A DNA stretch of 64,000 nt, taken from NCBI RefSeq assembly GCF_014203645.1, contig NZ_JACHJL010000003.1:62001-126000 (forward strand), written 5' to 3'. The position numbers were made by a program, and so were the translations under genes. The stretch's first letter is position 1. Each line of letters starts with the position of its first letter. The stretch is from Streptomyces zagrosensis. GTDB lineage: Bacteria > Actinomycetota > Actinomycetes > Streptomycetales > Streptomycetaceae. Positions 9,406 through 18,411 of this stretch are shown in pieces. Below the pieces are notes generated by a model, which made no database searches, was not told the DNA's origin, and saw only the letters and a list, made by a program, of their open reading frames with translations.

Positions 9406-11172
9406 TCATGCGGCAGCCCTCACCGACGGGGCGCGAAACCAGGCGGCTGCCATCAGGGCCTGCATCCGGGTGCGGTCGAACCGGCCGCTGGGCTTCAGCC
9501 CGCCCTCCAGCAACGGCCGCCAGGCCGCCGGGGCGTCCGTGAGGGCGATGCGGATCTGGTCGTCGGCCCAGGTGGCGAGGGGTCCGTTGAGCCAGGCGGG
9601 GACGGGACTGGCGAAGCCGAGCTTGTCCCGGCTGCCCCAGACCTCCCGCGGCAGCCCCAGGGCCTTCGCGGCGTCCCGCAGAATCCGCTTGCCCTCGGCC
9701 GGGTCACAGATCTTGTGCTCGGCCGGCAGCCGGTAGGCCAGCTCGACCAGGTCGCGGGCGAGGTAGGGCGACCGGCGTTCGAGGCCGAAAGCGGAGGCGA
9801 GCTTGTCGCTGGTCATCACCAGTGGCCGCCAGGCCGTGGCCAGGTCGGCCAGCGTCAGCGCGCGGGCCAGATCCCCGCCGGCTCGCTGCATCGCACTGCC
9901 GACGAGGTCGCGAATCCGCCCCTCGGGGTCGGGGCCGCGCAGGATGAGCCGGGTGACCGCCTCCGCCGAATCCAGGCTCTGCCCGGCGGTGTGCATCAGC
10001 TTCGCGGCCAACGGCCGGTATGCCTCCAGCCCTGCGGCCAGGACGTCGTCGGGGCCGAAGAGGACGAGTGCGTGACGGACATAGCCCATCAGCAACTCGT
10101 CCGGTCCCAGACCGCCGGCGACGACCTTCAGGCCGAGGTCGGAGGCTTTGCGGTAGGCCATGTACTCCGAGAATGTCGAAGCGTTGCCCATCGGATAGTC
10201 CAGAGCGGCGACCATGTGCGGCAGCACCGTCGTGAAGTCCGCGGAGTCGGGCTCGACCACCACGAGCTCGGCGCCGATGTCGCGGGCGACCGTGGCGGCG
10301 ATCTTGGATTCGTCGAGGCGGTCCTGGCCGGGATAGCGGACGGTGATGCAGACCGGCGGACGCATCAGGTAGGCCAGCGCCGAGGAGTCCAGGCCGCCCG
10401 ACAACAACAGGGCGAACTCGCCTGACGGGGCCCGCAGCGGGACCTGCTCGGCCAGTACGACCGAGAACCGGGCCAGGGCCTCCGTGTAGGTCCCCTCGAA
10501 CGGCTGACGGTTCTCCAGCGACCACCAGGTGTGCTGGTCGAGGGAGCCGGTGGCGGTGTCGAAGGCCATCAGGGTGGCGGGGGCCAGCAGCTGGATGCCC
10601 TGGAAGGGGGTGTCCGCGCCGGTCGGGGTCTCGATGGAGACCATCTCGGGCCGCAGGACCAGCGGGGCACTGCCGTAGCCGGACAGGGTGGTGACCTCGG
10701 AGGCGAACGCGAGCCGGCCGCCATCCAGGCGCCAGTAGAGGGGCTTCTCGCCGAGCCGGTCCCGGGCGAGGAACAGCTTGCCGACGCGCGGGTCATAGAC
10801 GGCGAGGGCGAACATGCCGTCCAGCCCGTTCAGGCAGGACGGGCCGATCTTCGCCCAGGCCCGCAGCAGGAAGTGGGCATCCGACTCGCGTGCGGCCAAA
10901 GGGATGCCCCAGGCTTTTGCCTGCTGGTGGAAGTTGTAGATCTCGCCGTTGAACGCCAACAGCACCCCGGTGGGGCGGTCGAGATAGGGGCCGGGCATGG
11001 CCTGCGGGTCCACGATCAGCAACGTGTTCATCGCCAGCACCGCCCGCCCGTCGATCGAGGCGGCGTGCACCGTGCCGTCCGGTCCTCGATGAGCCTGTGA
11101 AATGCCCATCGCGCCGACCGTGCTTTCGTGCCGGGAGGCGTCGCCTCCGGCCAGTCCTGCGATTCCGCACAT
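9406..11172 (-). CDS. Asparagine synthase (glutamine-hydrolysing) homologue with altered glutamine site
   Basis: 588 residues. ATG 11172 is chosen because class II amidotransferases need Cys directly after the initiator Met (MCGIAGL), and a GGGGGTG ribosome site precedes it; a longer in-frame start at 11217 would bury the cysteine. N-terminal glutaminase domain: HRGPDG, NGEIYNF, ESDAHFLLRAW and GMFALAVYD. The position that is Arg49 in E. coli AsnB (ERLSIVD), which binds the glutamine carboxylate, reads NTLLIVD here, so Arg is replaced by Thr50. C-terminal synthase domain: the PPi-loop LLSGGLDSSALAYLM, then YRLPAEHKI and a C-terminal helical part. It may use free ammonia, or amidate a substrate other than aspartate. 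Same strand as NUDIX and ugd. Confidence 0.85.
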   Translation of the reverse strand: MCGIAGLAGGDASRHESTVGAMGISQAHRGPDGTVHAASIDGRAVLAMNTLLIVDPQAMPGPYLDRPTGVLLAFNGEIYNFHQQAKAWGIPLAARESDAHFLLRAWAKIGPSCLNGLDGMFALAVYDPRVGKLFLARDRLGEKPLYWRLDGGRLAFASEVTTLSGYGSAPLVLRPEMVSIETPTGADTPFQGIQLLAPATLMAFDTATGSLDQHTWWSLENRQPFEGTYTEALARFSVVLAEQVPLRAPSGEFALLLSGGLDSSALAYLMRPPVCITVRYPGQDRLDESKIAATVARDIGAELVVVEPDSADFTTVLPHMVAALDYPMGNASTFSEYMAYRKASDLGLKVVAGGLGPDELLMGYVRHALVLFGPDDVLAAGLEAYRPLAAKLMHTAGQSLDSAEAVTRLILRGPDPEGRIRDLVGSAMQRAGGDLARALTLADLATAWRPLVMTSDKLASAFGLERRSPYLARDLVELAYRLPAEHKICDPAEGKRILRDAAKALGLPREVWGSRDKLGFASPVPAWLNGPLATWADDQIRIALTDAPAAWRPLLEGGLKPSGRFDRTRMQALMAAAWFRAPSVRAAA

Positions 11173-11496
11173 CTGGTTCACCCCCGAGGGTGGTTGGGAT
11201 GCCTTGGCGGCGGCCACCGCCGGAAGGAGACCGGTTTCGGTTCCGGCGCCGGCCTGGGCTCACATCACAGCCGCCCGCGAGGAGCGGGGGGAGGGCTCGC
11301 AGGGGGGCTTACAACTCGCAAAGACGGTTCACGGCCGGCGGCGGAGGAATATCGTTACTGACCCAACACGCGGACCCCGTACGACTCCTCGTCCACAGTC
11401 GAGTACGGATCTCTCGTGCTCCACCAAGTGCGGACGTACCTACTCAACTGCTTGTTCGAGCCGTGCGTGGTCTGGTCACTGGCAAAGGGGAGAGTC
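11173..11496. promoter_or_regulatory. Divergent promoter region between asnB-like gene and NsdA-like regulator
   Basis: A 324-bp gap between two genes read outward. No gene is supported inside it. I see no clear palindrome; regulation of the leftward set by the divergent regulator is a reasonable inference from geometry only. Confidence 0.4.
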
Positions 11497-12888
11497 GTGG
11501 CATCGACCACTCGCCGGACCCATCCGCCCAATGCGGACCTGGCCCGGCTCATCGAAGCCAGCGGAGCGAGCCACAAATCCCTGGCGCTGCGCGTCAACCA
11601 ACTCGCACACGCTGCCGGGATAGAGACTGACTATTCGCACACGTCCGTGGCGAACTGGTGCAAGCGGGGGATGACACCGAAATGGCCGGTCCCCAAGCTG
11701 TTGTCGCAGGCCATCAGCGAGAGGCTCGGCCGGCCCGTCAACCTCGGCGAGATCGGTATGGGCGAGGCGGAGACAATCGACGCGAATGTGGGGTTGGATT
11801 TTCCGCGAGACCCCGCCGACGCCGTCCGCGTCGCCACTTCGTTCTGGAGCTCCGTGAACCGCCGAGATTTCCTGGCCGGCTCCGGCTTCGCCGCGTCCGC
11901 CTTCACCACCCCCGTCACCAGATGGCTCGTCACCCCCGCCGACGAGACCGCCGACCACGCTGGCGGGAAGCAGGTCGGGCGGGCCGACCTCGACGAGCTG
12001 CGTGACGCGGCCGACGACGCGAGGCGGTGGGACTCCAAATACGGCGGTGGGAACTGGAAGGCGAACTCCGTCACCGACTGCCTCGACCACCGTGCGGGCC
12101 CGCTTCTGCGGGGCAGTTTCTCCGACGGCATCGGCCGCGAACTCTTCAGCGTGACTGCTGAGTTGTCGAGGTTGGCCGGGTGGACGGCGTTCGACGTTGG
12201 CGAGCACGACGCCGCCCAGCGGCACTTCATCCAAGCCCTCCGCCTCGCCCGGGCAGGCGGTGACGTGCAGCTGGGCTGCTATGTGCTGACCACCATGGCC
12301 ATGCAGACCCTGATGCGCGGGTTTGCGTCCGAGGCCGTCGATATGGTCCAAGGTGCCTTCAACCGGGCGAAGGGCCATGCCGTCCCGAGGGTGCTGGCGT
12401 TCACCAAGCTGATCGAGGCCCGCGCTCACGCCCGCGAGAACGACCCCAGGGCCGCCTCACGGGCCCTGAAAGCCTCCGAGGACATCCTGGGTCAGGCGAA
12501 GGACGACAGCGGTGACGAGCCCGCGTGGATCGACTTCTATCACCATGCCCGCCTCTCCGCGGATGCCGCCGAGGTCTTCCGCGACCTGAAGAACCCCAAG
12601 GCCGCCCTGGCCTGGAACCAGCAGGCCACCGCGATGCCGACCGGGGTGTTCACCCGTTCCGTCGGCATGCGACTCGCCATCGTCGGAACCGCCCACCTCC
12701 AGGCCAGAAACCTGGATCATGGTTTGGAGCTGGGCAACCGCAGCGTTGACATCCTCGCCCGTGTCCAGTCGAGCCGGGCCAAGGACTACGTGCGCGAGTT
12801 CACCACCGCCCTCGCGCCCTGGCGGCGCGAACCGGCCGTCCGTGACTTCATCCGCCGCACCCGCACCGAACTCGGCGTCGCCGCCTGA
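11497..12888 (+). CDS. NsdA-like regulator (XRE-type N-terminus, TPR-like C-terminus)
   Basis: 463 residues from GTG 11497, which has GGGGAG four bases upstream; an earlier GTG at 11416 lacks such a site. Residues 15-75 resemble a DNA-binding helix set with SLALRVNQLAHAAG and HTSVANWCKRGMTPKWPVPKLLSQAIS. A Tat-like string (NRRDFLAGSGFAASAF) sits at about 123-138, a feature I recall in the NsdA family, where it is internal. The C-terminal ~280 residues are helical repeats (AQRHFIQALRLARAGGD, AFTKLIEARAHARENDPRAASRALKASEDIL). NsdA proteins repress antibiotic synthesis and sporulation in Streptomyces. Here it faces away from the ugd-NUDIX-asnB set and may control it; family assignment is from motif memory. 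Confidence 0.7.
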   Translation: MASTTRRTHPPNADLARLIEASGASHKSLALRVNQLAHAAGIETDYSHTSVANWCKRGMTPKWPVPKLLSQAISERLGRPVNLGEIGMGEAETIDANVGLDFPRDPADAVRVATSFWSSVNRRDFLAGSGFAASAFTTPVTRWLVTPADETADHAGGKQVGRADLDELRDAADDARRWDSKYGGGNWKANSVTDCLDHRAGPLLRGSFSDGIGRELFSVTAELSRLAGWTAFDVGEHDAAQRHFIQALRLARAGGDVQLGCYVLTTMAMQTLMRGFASEAVDMVQGAFNRAKGHAVPRVLAFTKLIEARAHARENDPRAASRALKASEDILGQAKDDSGDEPAWIDFYHHARLSADAAEVFRDLKNPKAALAWNQQATAMPTGVFTRSVGMRLAIVGTAHLQARNLDHGLELGNRSVDILARVQSSRAKDYVREFTTALAPWRREPAVRDFIRRTRTELGVAA

Positions 12889-12915
12889 GTGGGAATCCGA
12901 AACCTGCGGCGGCTG

Positions 12916-13170
12916 TCAGGCTGTCCGGTTGGTGTCCCGCATCATGTTCCGCAGCGCGGCGCGGCCCGCGATGACACCGTCCTGCGACTCGGCTGGCGGT
13001 CCGCAGGTGGTCGCGCTCGGCTAGCACCGCGGTCAGGGTCTCTTCGCGCTGCCGGAGCTGGTCGTCAGCTCGTTGATACGGGCGATGAGGTCGGCGGCTC
13101 CGGCCTGGTCGGCCTGCTGGCCGAGCCCGCGTTGCACGGCGGCTTCGAGGTGGTCCCGGTCCTCGCGAAC
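12916..13170 (-). pseudogene. Frameshifted remnant of a recombinase-associated coiled-coil gene
   Basis: Three short frames join into one helical protein if two frameshifts are allowed: VREDRDHLEAAVQRGLGQQA and AADLIARINELTT, then QLRQREETLTAVLAERDHLRT, then SQDGVIAGRAALRNMMRD and TGA at 12916. Such small coiled-coil proteins (DUF6262-like, from memory) follow tyrosine recombinases in Streptomyces transposons. It abuts the recombinase fragment at 13175-13378 in the same direction. Confidence 0.55.
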
Positions 13171-13174
13171 ACTT

Positions 13175-13378
13175 ATGACGCGGTGCGAAGACGGCGAACG
13201 GACACAAGAGGCAGACCCAGGGTCGAGCGGGGCAAGGTGTGCTTGCCGGGCCGTGCTGGCCCGAGAGGGGGTCGGCGCATGCCGCGACGAAGACATCGCG
13301 CTGACCTCCGGTGAGTTCGGCGATAGCCGCGTCGTCGAGTTCAAGCTCCTTCACCAGCTGCGGAAAACTCCCGGCGAA
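13175..13378 (-). pseudogene. C-terminal fragment of a tyrosine recombinase/integrase
   Basis: About 68 codons read FPQLVKELELDDAAIAELTG, then QRDVFVAACADPLSGQHGPA, then PCPARPWVCLLCPFAVFAPRH. The Cys-rich CPARPW-C-LCPLAVFAPRH string is characteristic of the C-terminus of a large Streptomyces site-specific recombinase group, as I recall it. The frame is lost after the final His, and no start or catalytic domain remains. It marks the right edge of the 7-13.4 kb island as former mobile DNA. Confidence 0.6.
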
Positions 13379-13437
13379 CCCGCCACCCGGCCACCCCCTC
13401 CGCCGGCCGCCCCCGCCACCAGCCCCGCCCCCCGGCA

Positions 13438-14241
13438 TCACCCCGGCGCCAGTGCCTCCCAGCGGACCGTGATCTCGCCCTGTCGCCAGCGGGTGGGGCC
13501 ATCGGTGAGGGGCCAGTCGGTGGCGAGTAGGCGTACGGAACGTAGCCATCGCTGCCGCGCGCTCAGCGCTCCGTACGGTGCCATTGCCGCCCACGCGCGG
13601 TCGAAGTCGCGGAGGAAGGCGTGCACGGGTTCGCCCGGGACATTGCGGTGAATCAGTGCCTTTGGGAGCCGTTCTGCCAGGTCAGAGGGGCGTTGTAGGG
13701 ATGCGAGCCGGGTTGCGAAGGTGATCGTGTGAGGACCGGTGGGGCCGAGCGCCACCCAGACGTGGCGTCGCCCGATCTCATCGCAGGTCCCCTCCACGAG
13801 CAGCCCACCGGGCGCCAGCCGTGCGCACAACCGCGCCCACACGGCCGCGACCTCGGCCTCCTCGTACTGCCGCAGCACGTTCGCCGCTCGGATCAGCACC
13901 GGCGCCCGCCCATCGGCGCCGGGCAGCGGGACCTCGAACCCGCCGTGTGCGAAGCGCAGCCCCGCCCGTTCGTACGGTCTGGCCGCTGCCACCCGCGCCG
14001 GGTCGATCTCGACGCCCACCACCTCGGCGTCTGTCCGGACCGTACGCAACCGACTCAGCAACTCCACGGCGGTCCACGGCGCGGCCCCATAGCCCAGGTC
14101 AACCGCCACCGGATCATCCGTACGCCGCAGCTCCCGCCCATGGATGGCCACGATCCAGCGGTCCATGCGCCGTAGCCGATTGGGGTTGGTGGTGCCCCGG
14201 GTGACCGTCCCCAAAGGGCGGTGCGGGGTACGGGGCGGCAT
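13438..14241 (-). CDS. Class I SAM-dependent methyltransferase-like protein
   Basis: 267 residues from ATG 14241; a longer start at 14364 would overlap the divergent mshA promoter. Rossmann methyltransferase features: VAVDLGYGAAPWTAVELL (motif I), EVVGVEIDPARVAAARPYE (acidic residue binding the SAM ribose) and LAPGGLLVEGTCDEIGRRHVW. The C-terminal part (FLRDFDRAWAAMAPYGALS, WPLTDGPTRWRQGEITV) is specific to this group. The substrate is unknown. It is divergent from mshA, an arrangement I recall as conserved in Streptomyces. Confidence 0.75.
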   Translation of the reverse strand: MPPRTPHRPLGTVTRGTTNPNRLRRMDRWIVAIHGRELRRTDDPVAVDLGYGAAPWTAVELLSRLRTVRTDAEVVGVEIDPARVAAARPYERAGLRFAHGGFEVPLPGADGRAPVLIRAANVLRQYEEAEVAAVWARLCARLAPGGLLVEGTCDEIGRRHVWVALGPTGPHTITFATRLASLQRPSDLAERLPKALIHRNVPGEPVHAFLRDFDRAWAAMAPYGALSARQRWLRSVRLLATDWPLTDGPTRWRQGEITVRWEALAPG

Positions 14242-14345
14242 GGGCCTGAGCCTATCTACCGCCGCGCCGGACCGTGGCGTGGGCCACCGCGGTAGGCGCC
14301 GGTAGGCGCCTTCGAGAAAGTCCGCACGTAACATCTTGGCAAAGC

Positions 14346-14373
14346 GGAAATGGGAGCCACACATTCCGCTGTT
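14346..14373 (+). promoter_or_regulatory. Candidate SigR-type promoter for mshA
   Basis: GGAAAT (14346-14351), 19 bp, then GTT (14371-14373) resembles the GGAAT-N18/19-GTT signature of the thiol-stress sigma factor SigR. Mycothiol genes are known SigR targets. The -35 has one mismatch, so this is tentative. Confidence 0.35.
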
Positions 14374-14418
14374 GCACTCCTGCGGAGGACCTCACGCCGT
14401 CTAAGGAGGCCACGCGCG

Positions 14419-15996
14419 GTGAGTCAGCACGTATCCCGGCAAGGCTCCCGGTCACCGTTCCCCAAGCCACGCGGTGGCCTATTGGGCAGGGCGGCGGCGG
14501 CCCGGCGACCGCGAACACTGGGGCGCGCCATGCCGCGCCGGATCGCGATGCTCAGCGTCCACACCTCGCCGCTCCACCAGCCGGGCACCGGCGATGCGGG
14601 CGGCATGAACGTGTACATCGTCGAATTGGCCAAGCGGCTGGCGGCGATCAATATCGAGGTGGAGATCTTCACCCGGGCCACCACCGGCGCCCTCCCGCCC
14701 GCCGTCGAACTGGCCCCCGGCGTTCTCGTACGCCATGTGGACGCGGGCCCGTACGAGGGTCTTGCCAAGGAAGAGCTGCCCGCGCAGCTGTGCGCCTTCA
14801 CCCACGGCGTGATGCAGGCTTGGGCGGGCCAGCGCCCCGGCTATTACGACCTGGTGCACTCCCACTACTGGCTCTCCGGCCACGTCGGCTGGCTCGCCGC
14901 CGAACGCTGGGGCACGCCCCTCGTGCACGCGATGCACACCATGGCCAAGGTCAAGAACGCCGCCCTCGCCGCCGGCGACACCCCCGAACCCGCCGCCCGA
15001 GTCATCGGCGAAACGCAGATCGTACGGGCCGCCGACCGGCTCATCGCGAATACCGCCGAGGAGGCGGGCGAGCTGATACGGCACTACGAGTCGGACCCGG
15101 ACAAGGTCGCCGTGGTCCACCCTGGCGTCAACCTCGATCGCTTCCGCCCGGCCCCGCCCCACACCCTCACCGCCCCGGACGCGGCCTCGCCCGACCTGGT
15201 GCCCGAGGTTCGGACGGGTGGGACCGGGGCCAGCCGCGTTTCCTCCGCCCGGCTGTCCCGCCCACGCACGCTGCCGCAACCCTCCTCGCTGGTCCCACCG
15301 GGCCCGTCCAGCGCGCTGCCCCCGCCGGACCTGAGCCTCGCCGCCGTGGCTGCCAGCCGGGCCGCCGCCCGGGCCCGGCTCGGGCTGCCGCAGCACGCGC
15401 TGATCCCGCTGTTCGCCGGCCGCATCCAGCCCCTCAAGGCCCCTGACGTCGTACTTCGGGCCGTGGCCCATCTGCTCACCGAACAGCCGTCGCTCCGCGA
15501 CCGCGTCGTGCTGCCGGTCGTCGGCGGCCCGAGTGGAAGCGGCCTTGCCAAACCGGAGGGCCTACAGAAGTTGGCCGCCCGCCTAGGCATCGCCGACCTG
15601 GTCCGCTTCCGTCCGCCGGTTGGCCAAGACCAGCTCGCTGACTGGTATCGGGCGGCATCCGTGCTGGTCATGCCCTCGTACAGCGAGTCGTTCGGGTTGG
15701 TCGCGGTCGAGGCGCAGGCGTGCGGTACGCCGGTGATCGCGGCGGCCGTGGGGGGTCTGCCCGTCGCCGTACGGGACGGCGTCAGCGGATTCCTGATCGA
15801 CGGCCACAATCCCGCCGACTACTCGCGGGCGCTGCGCCGCTTCGCCGCGGACCCGAACCTCGCGACGACGATGGGCGCGTCCGCCGCCCGGCACGCCCAG
15901 TCCTTCGGCTGGGACACGGCCGCCGCCGCGACGGCGGATGTCTACGGGGCGGCACTGCACGAGCGGCGCGGTCGCCTACGATCTACGCATGGGTAA
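14419..15996 (+). CDS. mshA: D-inositol-3-phosphate glycosyltransferase, mycothiol step 1
   Basis: MshA transfers N-acetylglucosamine from UDP-GlcNAc to inositol-3-phosphate. GTG 14419 is chosen for its AAGGAGG site nine bases upstream. GT-B fold: N-terminal domain from about residue 38 (RIAMLSVHTSPLHQPGTGDAGGMNVYI, with the GGMNVY loop), VHSHYWLSGHVG, HAMHTMAKVKN and VVHPGVNLDRF; the C-terminal domain begins LIPLFAGRIQPLKAPDVVLRA and has the E-x7-E motif ESFGLVAVEAQACGTP. A Pro/Ser-rich insertion of about 60 residues sits between the two domains (about 245-305), making the protein 525 residues, longer than usual. The last 8 bp overlap the YbjN gene. Confidence 0.93.
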   Translation: MSQHVSRQGSRSPFPKPRGGLLGRAAAARRPRTLGRAMPRRIAMLSVHTSPLHQPGTGDAGGMNVYIVELAKRLAAINIEVEIFTRATTGALPPAVELAPGVLVRHVDAGPYEGLAKEELPAQLCAFTHGVMQAWAGQRPGYYDLVHSHYWLSGHVGWLAAERWGTPLVHAMHTMAKVKNAALAAGDTPEPAARVIGETQIVRAADRLIANTAEEAGELIRHYESDPDKVAVVHPGVNLDRFRPAPPHTLTAPDAASPDLVPEVRTGGTGASRVSSARLSRPRTLPQPSSLVPPGPSSALPPPDLSLAAVAASRAAARARLGLPQHALIPLFAGRIQPLKAPDVVLRAVAHLLTEQPSLRDRVVLPVVGGPSGSGLAKPEGLQKLAARLGIADLVRFRPPVGQDQLADWYRAASVLVMPSYSESFGLVAVEAQACGTPVIAAAVGGLPVAVRDGVSGFLIDGHNPADYSRALRRFAADPNLATTMGASAARHAQSFGWDTAAAATADVYGAALHERRGRLRSTHG

Positions 15997-16636
15997 CCAC
16001 GCGGAAGCCGGCCCGGTCAACGACGCGGAAGCCGTCATCGAGCGCACTCTCCGCGATGCGGAGCTGTCGTGGGAACGGGCATCCGACGGCGCGTACGTCG
16101 TCACGCTGCCCGGCACCCGCAAGCTGTCCACCACCTGCTCGCTACGGGTCGGCAAGCACTCGCTATCCGTCAACGCCTTCGTCGTCCGGCACCCCGACGA
16201 GAACGACGCGGCGGTGCACCGCTGGCTCCTGGAGCGCAACACCCGTCTGTACGGGGTGAGTTACGCCATCGACAAGCTCGGTGACATCTACCTGGTCGGC
16301 CGCCTCCCGCTGGCAGCGATCACCCCGGACGAGCTCGATCGCCTGCTGGGCACGGTCCTGGAAAACGCAGACGGCAGCTTCAACACCCTGCTTGAGCTCG
16401 GCTTCGCATCGGCGATCCGCAAGGAGTACGCCTGGCGCACGGCGCGGGGCGAGCCGACCCGTAATCTCGCGGCCTTCGCCCACCTGACCGGCGAGCCATC
16501 ACGCCGCACACCGGATGCGCCCGAGCGGGATGCGCCCGAGCCGGACATTCCCCAGTCAGACAGCCCCCAGTCGGACGCCCTCCAGCCGGACGCCTCGGAG
16601 GCTGGCCAGCCGAAGGCGGAAGATCCGCGGCCGTGA
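15989..16636 (+). CDS. YbjN-domain protein
   Basis: 215 residues starting at an ATG inside the mshA 3' end. The YbjN fold (about 10-150) is seen in AVIERTLRDAELSWER, YVVTLPGTRKLSTTCSLRVG, VNAFVVRHPDENDAAVHRWL and DIYLVGRLPLAAITPDELD. The tail (about 165-215) is Pro/Asp/Ser-rich with PDAPERDAPEPDIPQSDSPQ-type repeats and looks disordered. YbjN proteins resemble secretion chaperones; in actinomycetes this gene sits beside mshA, but no mycothiol role is established as far as I know. Confidence 0.8.
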   Translation: MGNHAEAGPVNDAEAVIERTLRDAELSWERASDGAYVVTLPGTRKLSTTCSLRVGKHSLSVNAFVVRHPDENDAAVHRWLLERNTRLYGVSYAIDKLGDIYLVGRLPLAAITPDELDRLLGTVLENADGSFNTLLELGFASAIRKEYAWRTARGEPTRNLAAFAHLTGEPSRRTPDAPERDAPEPDIPQSDSPQSDALQPDASEAGQPKAEDPRP

Positions 16637-16752
16637 GGCGGCTGGAAGGCCACCGTCCGTCCTTCCGTCCGTACGACGGCCATGTGGAACATCGCCGTCC
16701 GGAGCCGGTTGAGGGGGCGCGCGCCGTACCGACGCCCCCACGAGCGGAACTC

Positions 16753-18120
16753 TCAGACGTCGGCCGCCGGAGCCGCCGGAGTGACCGAGGCCGGTGTGGC
16801 AGCAGGGGCCGACGTTGCGGCCGGGGCCAGCATGCCCTCAGCCTCCGCGGCGGTCGGCGAACCGTCAGCAGGGCCCGCCTCCGGAGCCGCCGCTGTTGCC
16901 ATGTACACATCGGACGTCGGAAGCCCGCGCATCAGCAGCCAGTACCCGAGCGCCGCGATCGTGCCGACCAGCGCGCAGCCGGCCCACAGCCATTCGGCGC
17001 CGTACTGGTCGATGACGTGACCCGCCATCAGCGGGGCGGTCAGCGCCGCCAGCGCCCATGACAGCGTGTACATGCCCTGGTAGCGACCCCGGCCGTGAGT
17101 TGGCGACAGCCGGACGACCAGGCTCATCTGGGTGGGGGAGTTGACTATTTCGGCGAGCGTCCAGACGCAGACGGTCAGTGCGTACACGCCCAGCGACCCG
17201 GCGAACGCGGTGAGCCCGAAGCCGTACCCGGCGAGCAGCGCGGAGATGATCAACAGCCGTTGTGGATCGCGGTGTTCGATGTATCGGGTGACCGGAATCT
17301 GTAGGGCCACGATCAGTAGGCCGTTGACGCCGATCGCGATGCCGAAGTCCGCGCTGGAGAAGCCGTCCGCGCCCATGGCCACCGGCAGCGCCACGTAACC
17401 CTGTTGGAAGATCAGCGCGAGCAGGAAGGACAGTCCGACGACGCCCATGAAGCGGCCGTCGCGCAGGACCGCGCCGAGCCCGGGCTCTGGCTCGGCCGCC
17501 GCGCCCGAGGCGTCGTACACCCGCACCGGCTTGGACTCGGGCAGCTTCATGAACACCACGATCGCGCAGATCAGAGTCATCACGGCCTCGCCGATGAAGC
17601 CGGCTCGGTAGCTGTACTCGGCGATGAAGCCTGCGCCCATGGCGGAGAAGGCGAAGCCTAGGTTGATGGCCCAGTAGTTGAGTGCGAAGGCCCGTACGCG
17701 ATCTTCGGGACGCACGATGTCGGCCATCATGGCCTGCACGGCGGGGCGCGAGGCGTTGCTGGCCATGCCTACGACAAAGGCCACCGCCGCGATGGCGATC
17801 GGATGTGTCATGAAGCCAAGTACGGCTATTGACACGGCGGTTGACAACTGCGCGATCAGCATGGTGGGCCGTCGTCCGAGCCGGTCGGCCATCACACCGG
17901 CGCCCAGCGAGGACACCACGGAGCCAAGCCCGTGCAGGGCGGCGACCAGACCGGCGAAGGTGGCCGAGTAGCCGCGCTCCAGGGTCAGATACAGAGCCAT
18001 GAACGTGGCGACGAAGCCGCCGAGCCGGTTCACCAGGGTGCTGGTCCACAGCCACCAAAACTCCCGGGGCAATCCCGACACGCTCTCGCGCACGGCCCGT
18101 CTCATCGTGGCAACGGACAT
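16753..18120 (-). CDS. Major facilitator superfamily transporter
   Basis: 455 residues from ATG 18120 with about 12 hydrophobic segments. The loop 2-3 motif GVMADRLGRRPTMLI and the TM5-like segment AINLGFAFSAMGAGFIAEY are typical of drug:proton antiporter-type MFS proteins. The C-terminal ~45 residues are Ala/Pro-rich and cytoplasmic. The gene converges on the YbjN gene and is divergent from gpm across a 291-bp gap. The substrate cannot be told. Confidence 0.85.
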   Translation of the reverse strand: MSVATMRRAVRESVSGLPREFWWLWTSTLVNRLGGFVATFMALYLTLERGYSATFAGLVAALHGLGSVVSSLGAGVMADRLGRRPTMLIAQLSTAVSIAVLGFMTHPIAIAAVAFVVGMASNASRPAVQAMMADIVRPEDRVRAFALNYWAINLGFAFSAMGAGFIAEYSYRAGFIGEAVMTLICAIVVFMKLPESKPVRVYDASGAAAEPEPGLGAVLRDGRFMGVVGLSFLLALIFQQGYVALPVAMGADGFSSADFGIAIGVNGLLIVALQIPVTRYIEHRDPQRLLIISALLAGYGFGLTAFAGSLGVYALTVCVWTLAEIVNSPTQMSLVVRLSPTHGRGRYQGMYTLSWALAALTAPLMAGHVIDQYGAEWLWAGCALVGTIAALGYWLLMRGLPTSDVYMATAAAPEAGPADGSPTAAEAEGMLAPAATSAPAATPASVTPAAPAADV

Positions 18121-18411
18121 GGCTTTCCCCCGGGATATGCGAACGACCCATGTAAGAGTCTCTAGCGGCATGTGTAGATTACGTCTCGACGGTTCCGGGC
18201 TGCTAGTCATTTGGCGGAAACCGTCAACTGTTGCGCTGGTCACGCGCCTAAACGGCTGGTGCTCCGACTGCTCGTACGGGCGTCTTGCGTCGGTCCATCG
18301 GCGTCCCCACCGTTGCCCCGACCGGTGCCCGATGCGCAGGCAGAACGGCGGCCCGAACAGCGGCCCGGGCGGCGGGCCGGCAGCCGCCGGCGGTCTATTA
18401 CGCTCGGGGGC
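18121..18411. promoter_or_regulatory. Divergent promoter region MFS/gpm
   Basis: 291 bp between two divergent genes; a CGGGGG stretch lies just before the gpm start. I see no further clear motif. Confidence 0.35.

Noticed and set aside
13778..14204. Open frames on the plus strand opposite the methyltransferase gene
   Set aside because: Arg/Pro/Ala-rich antisense shadows; the minus strand has the methyltransferase motifs.
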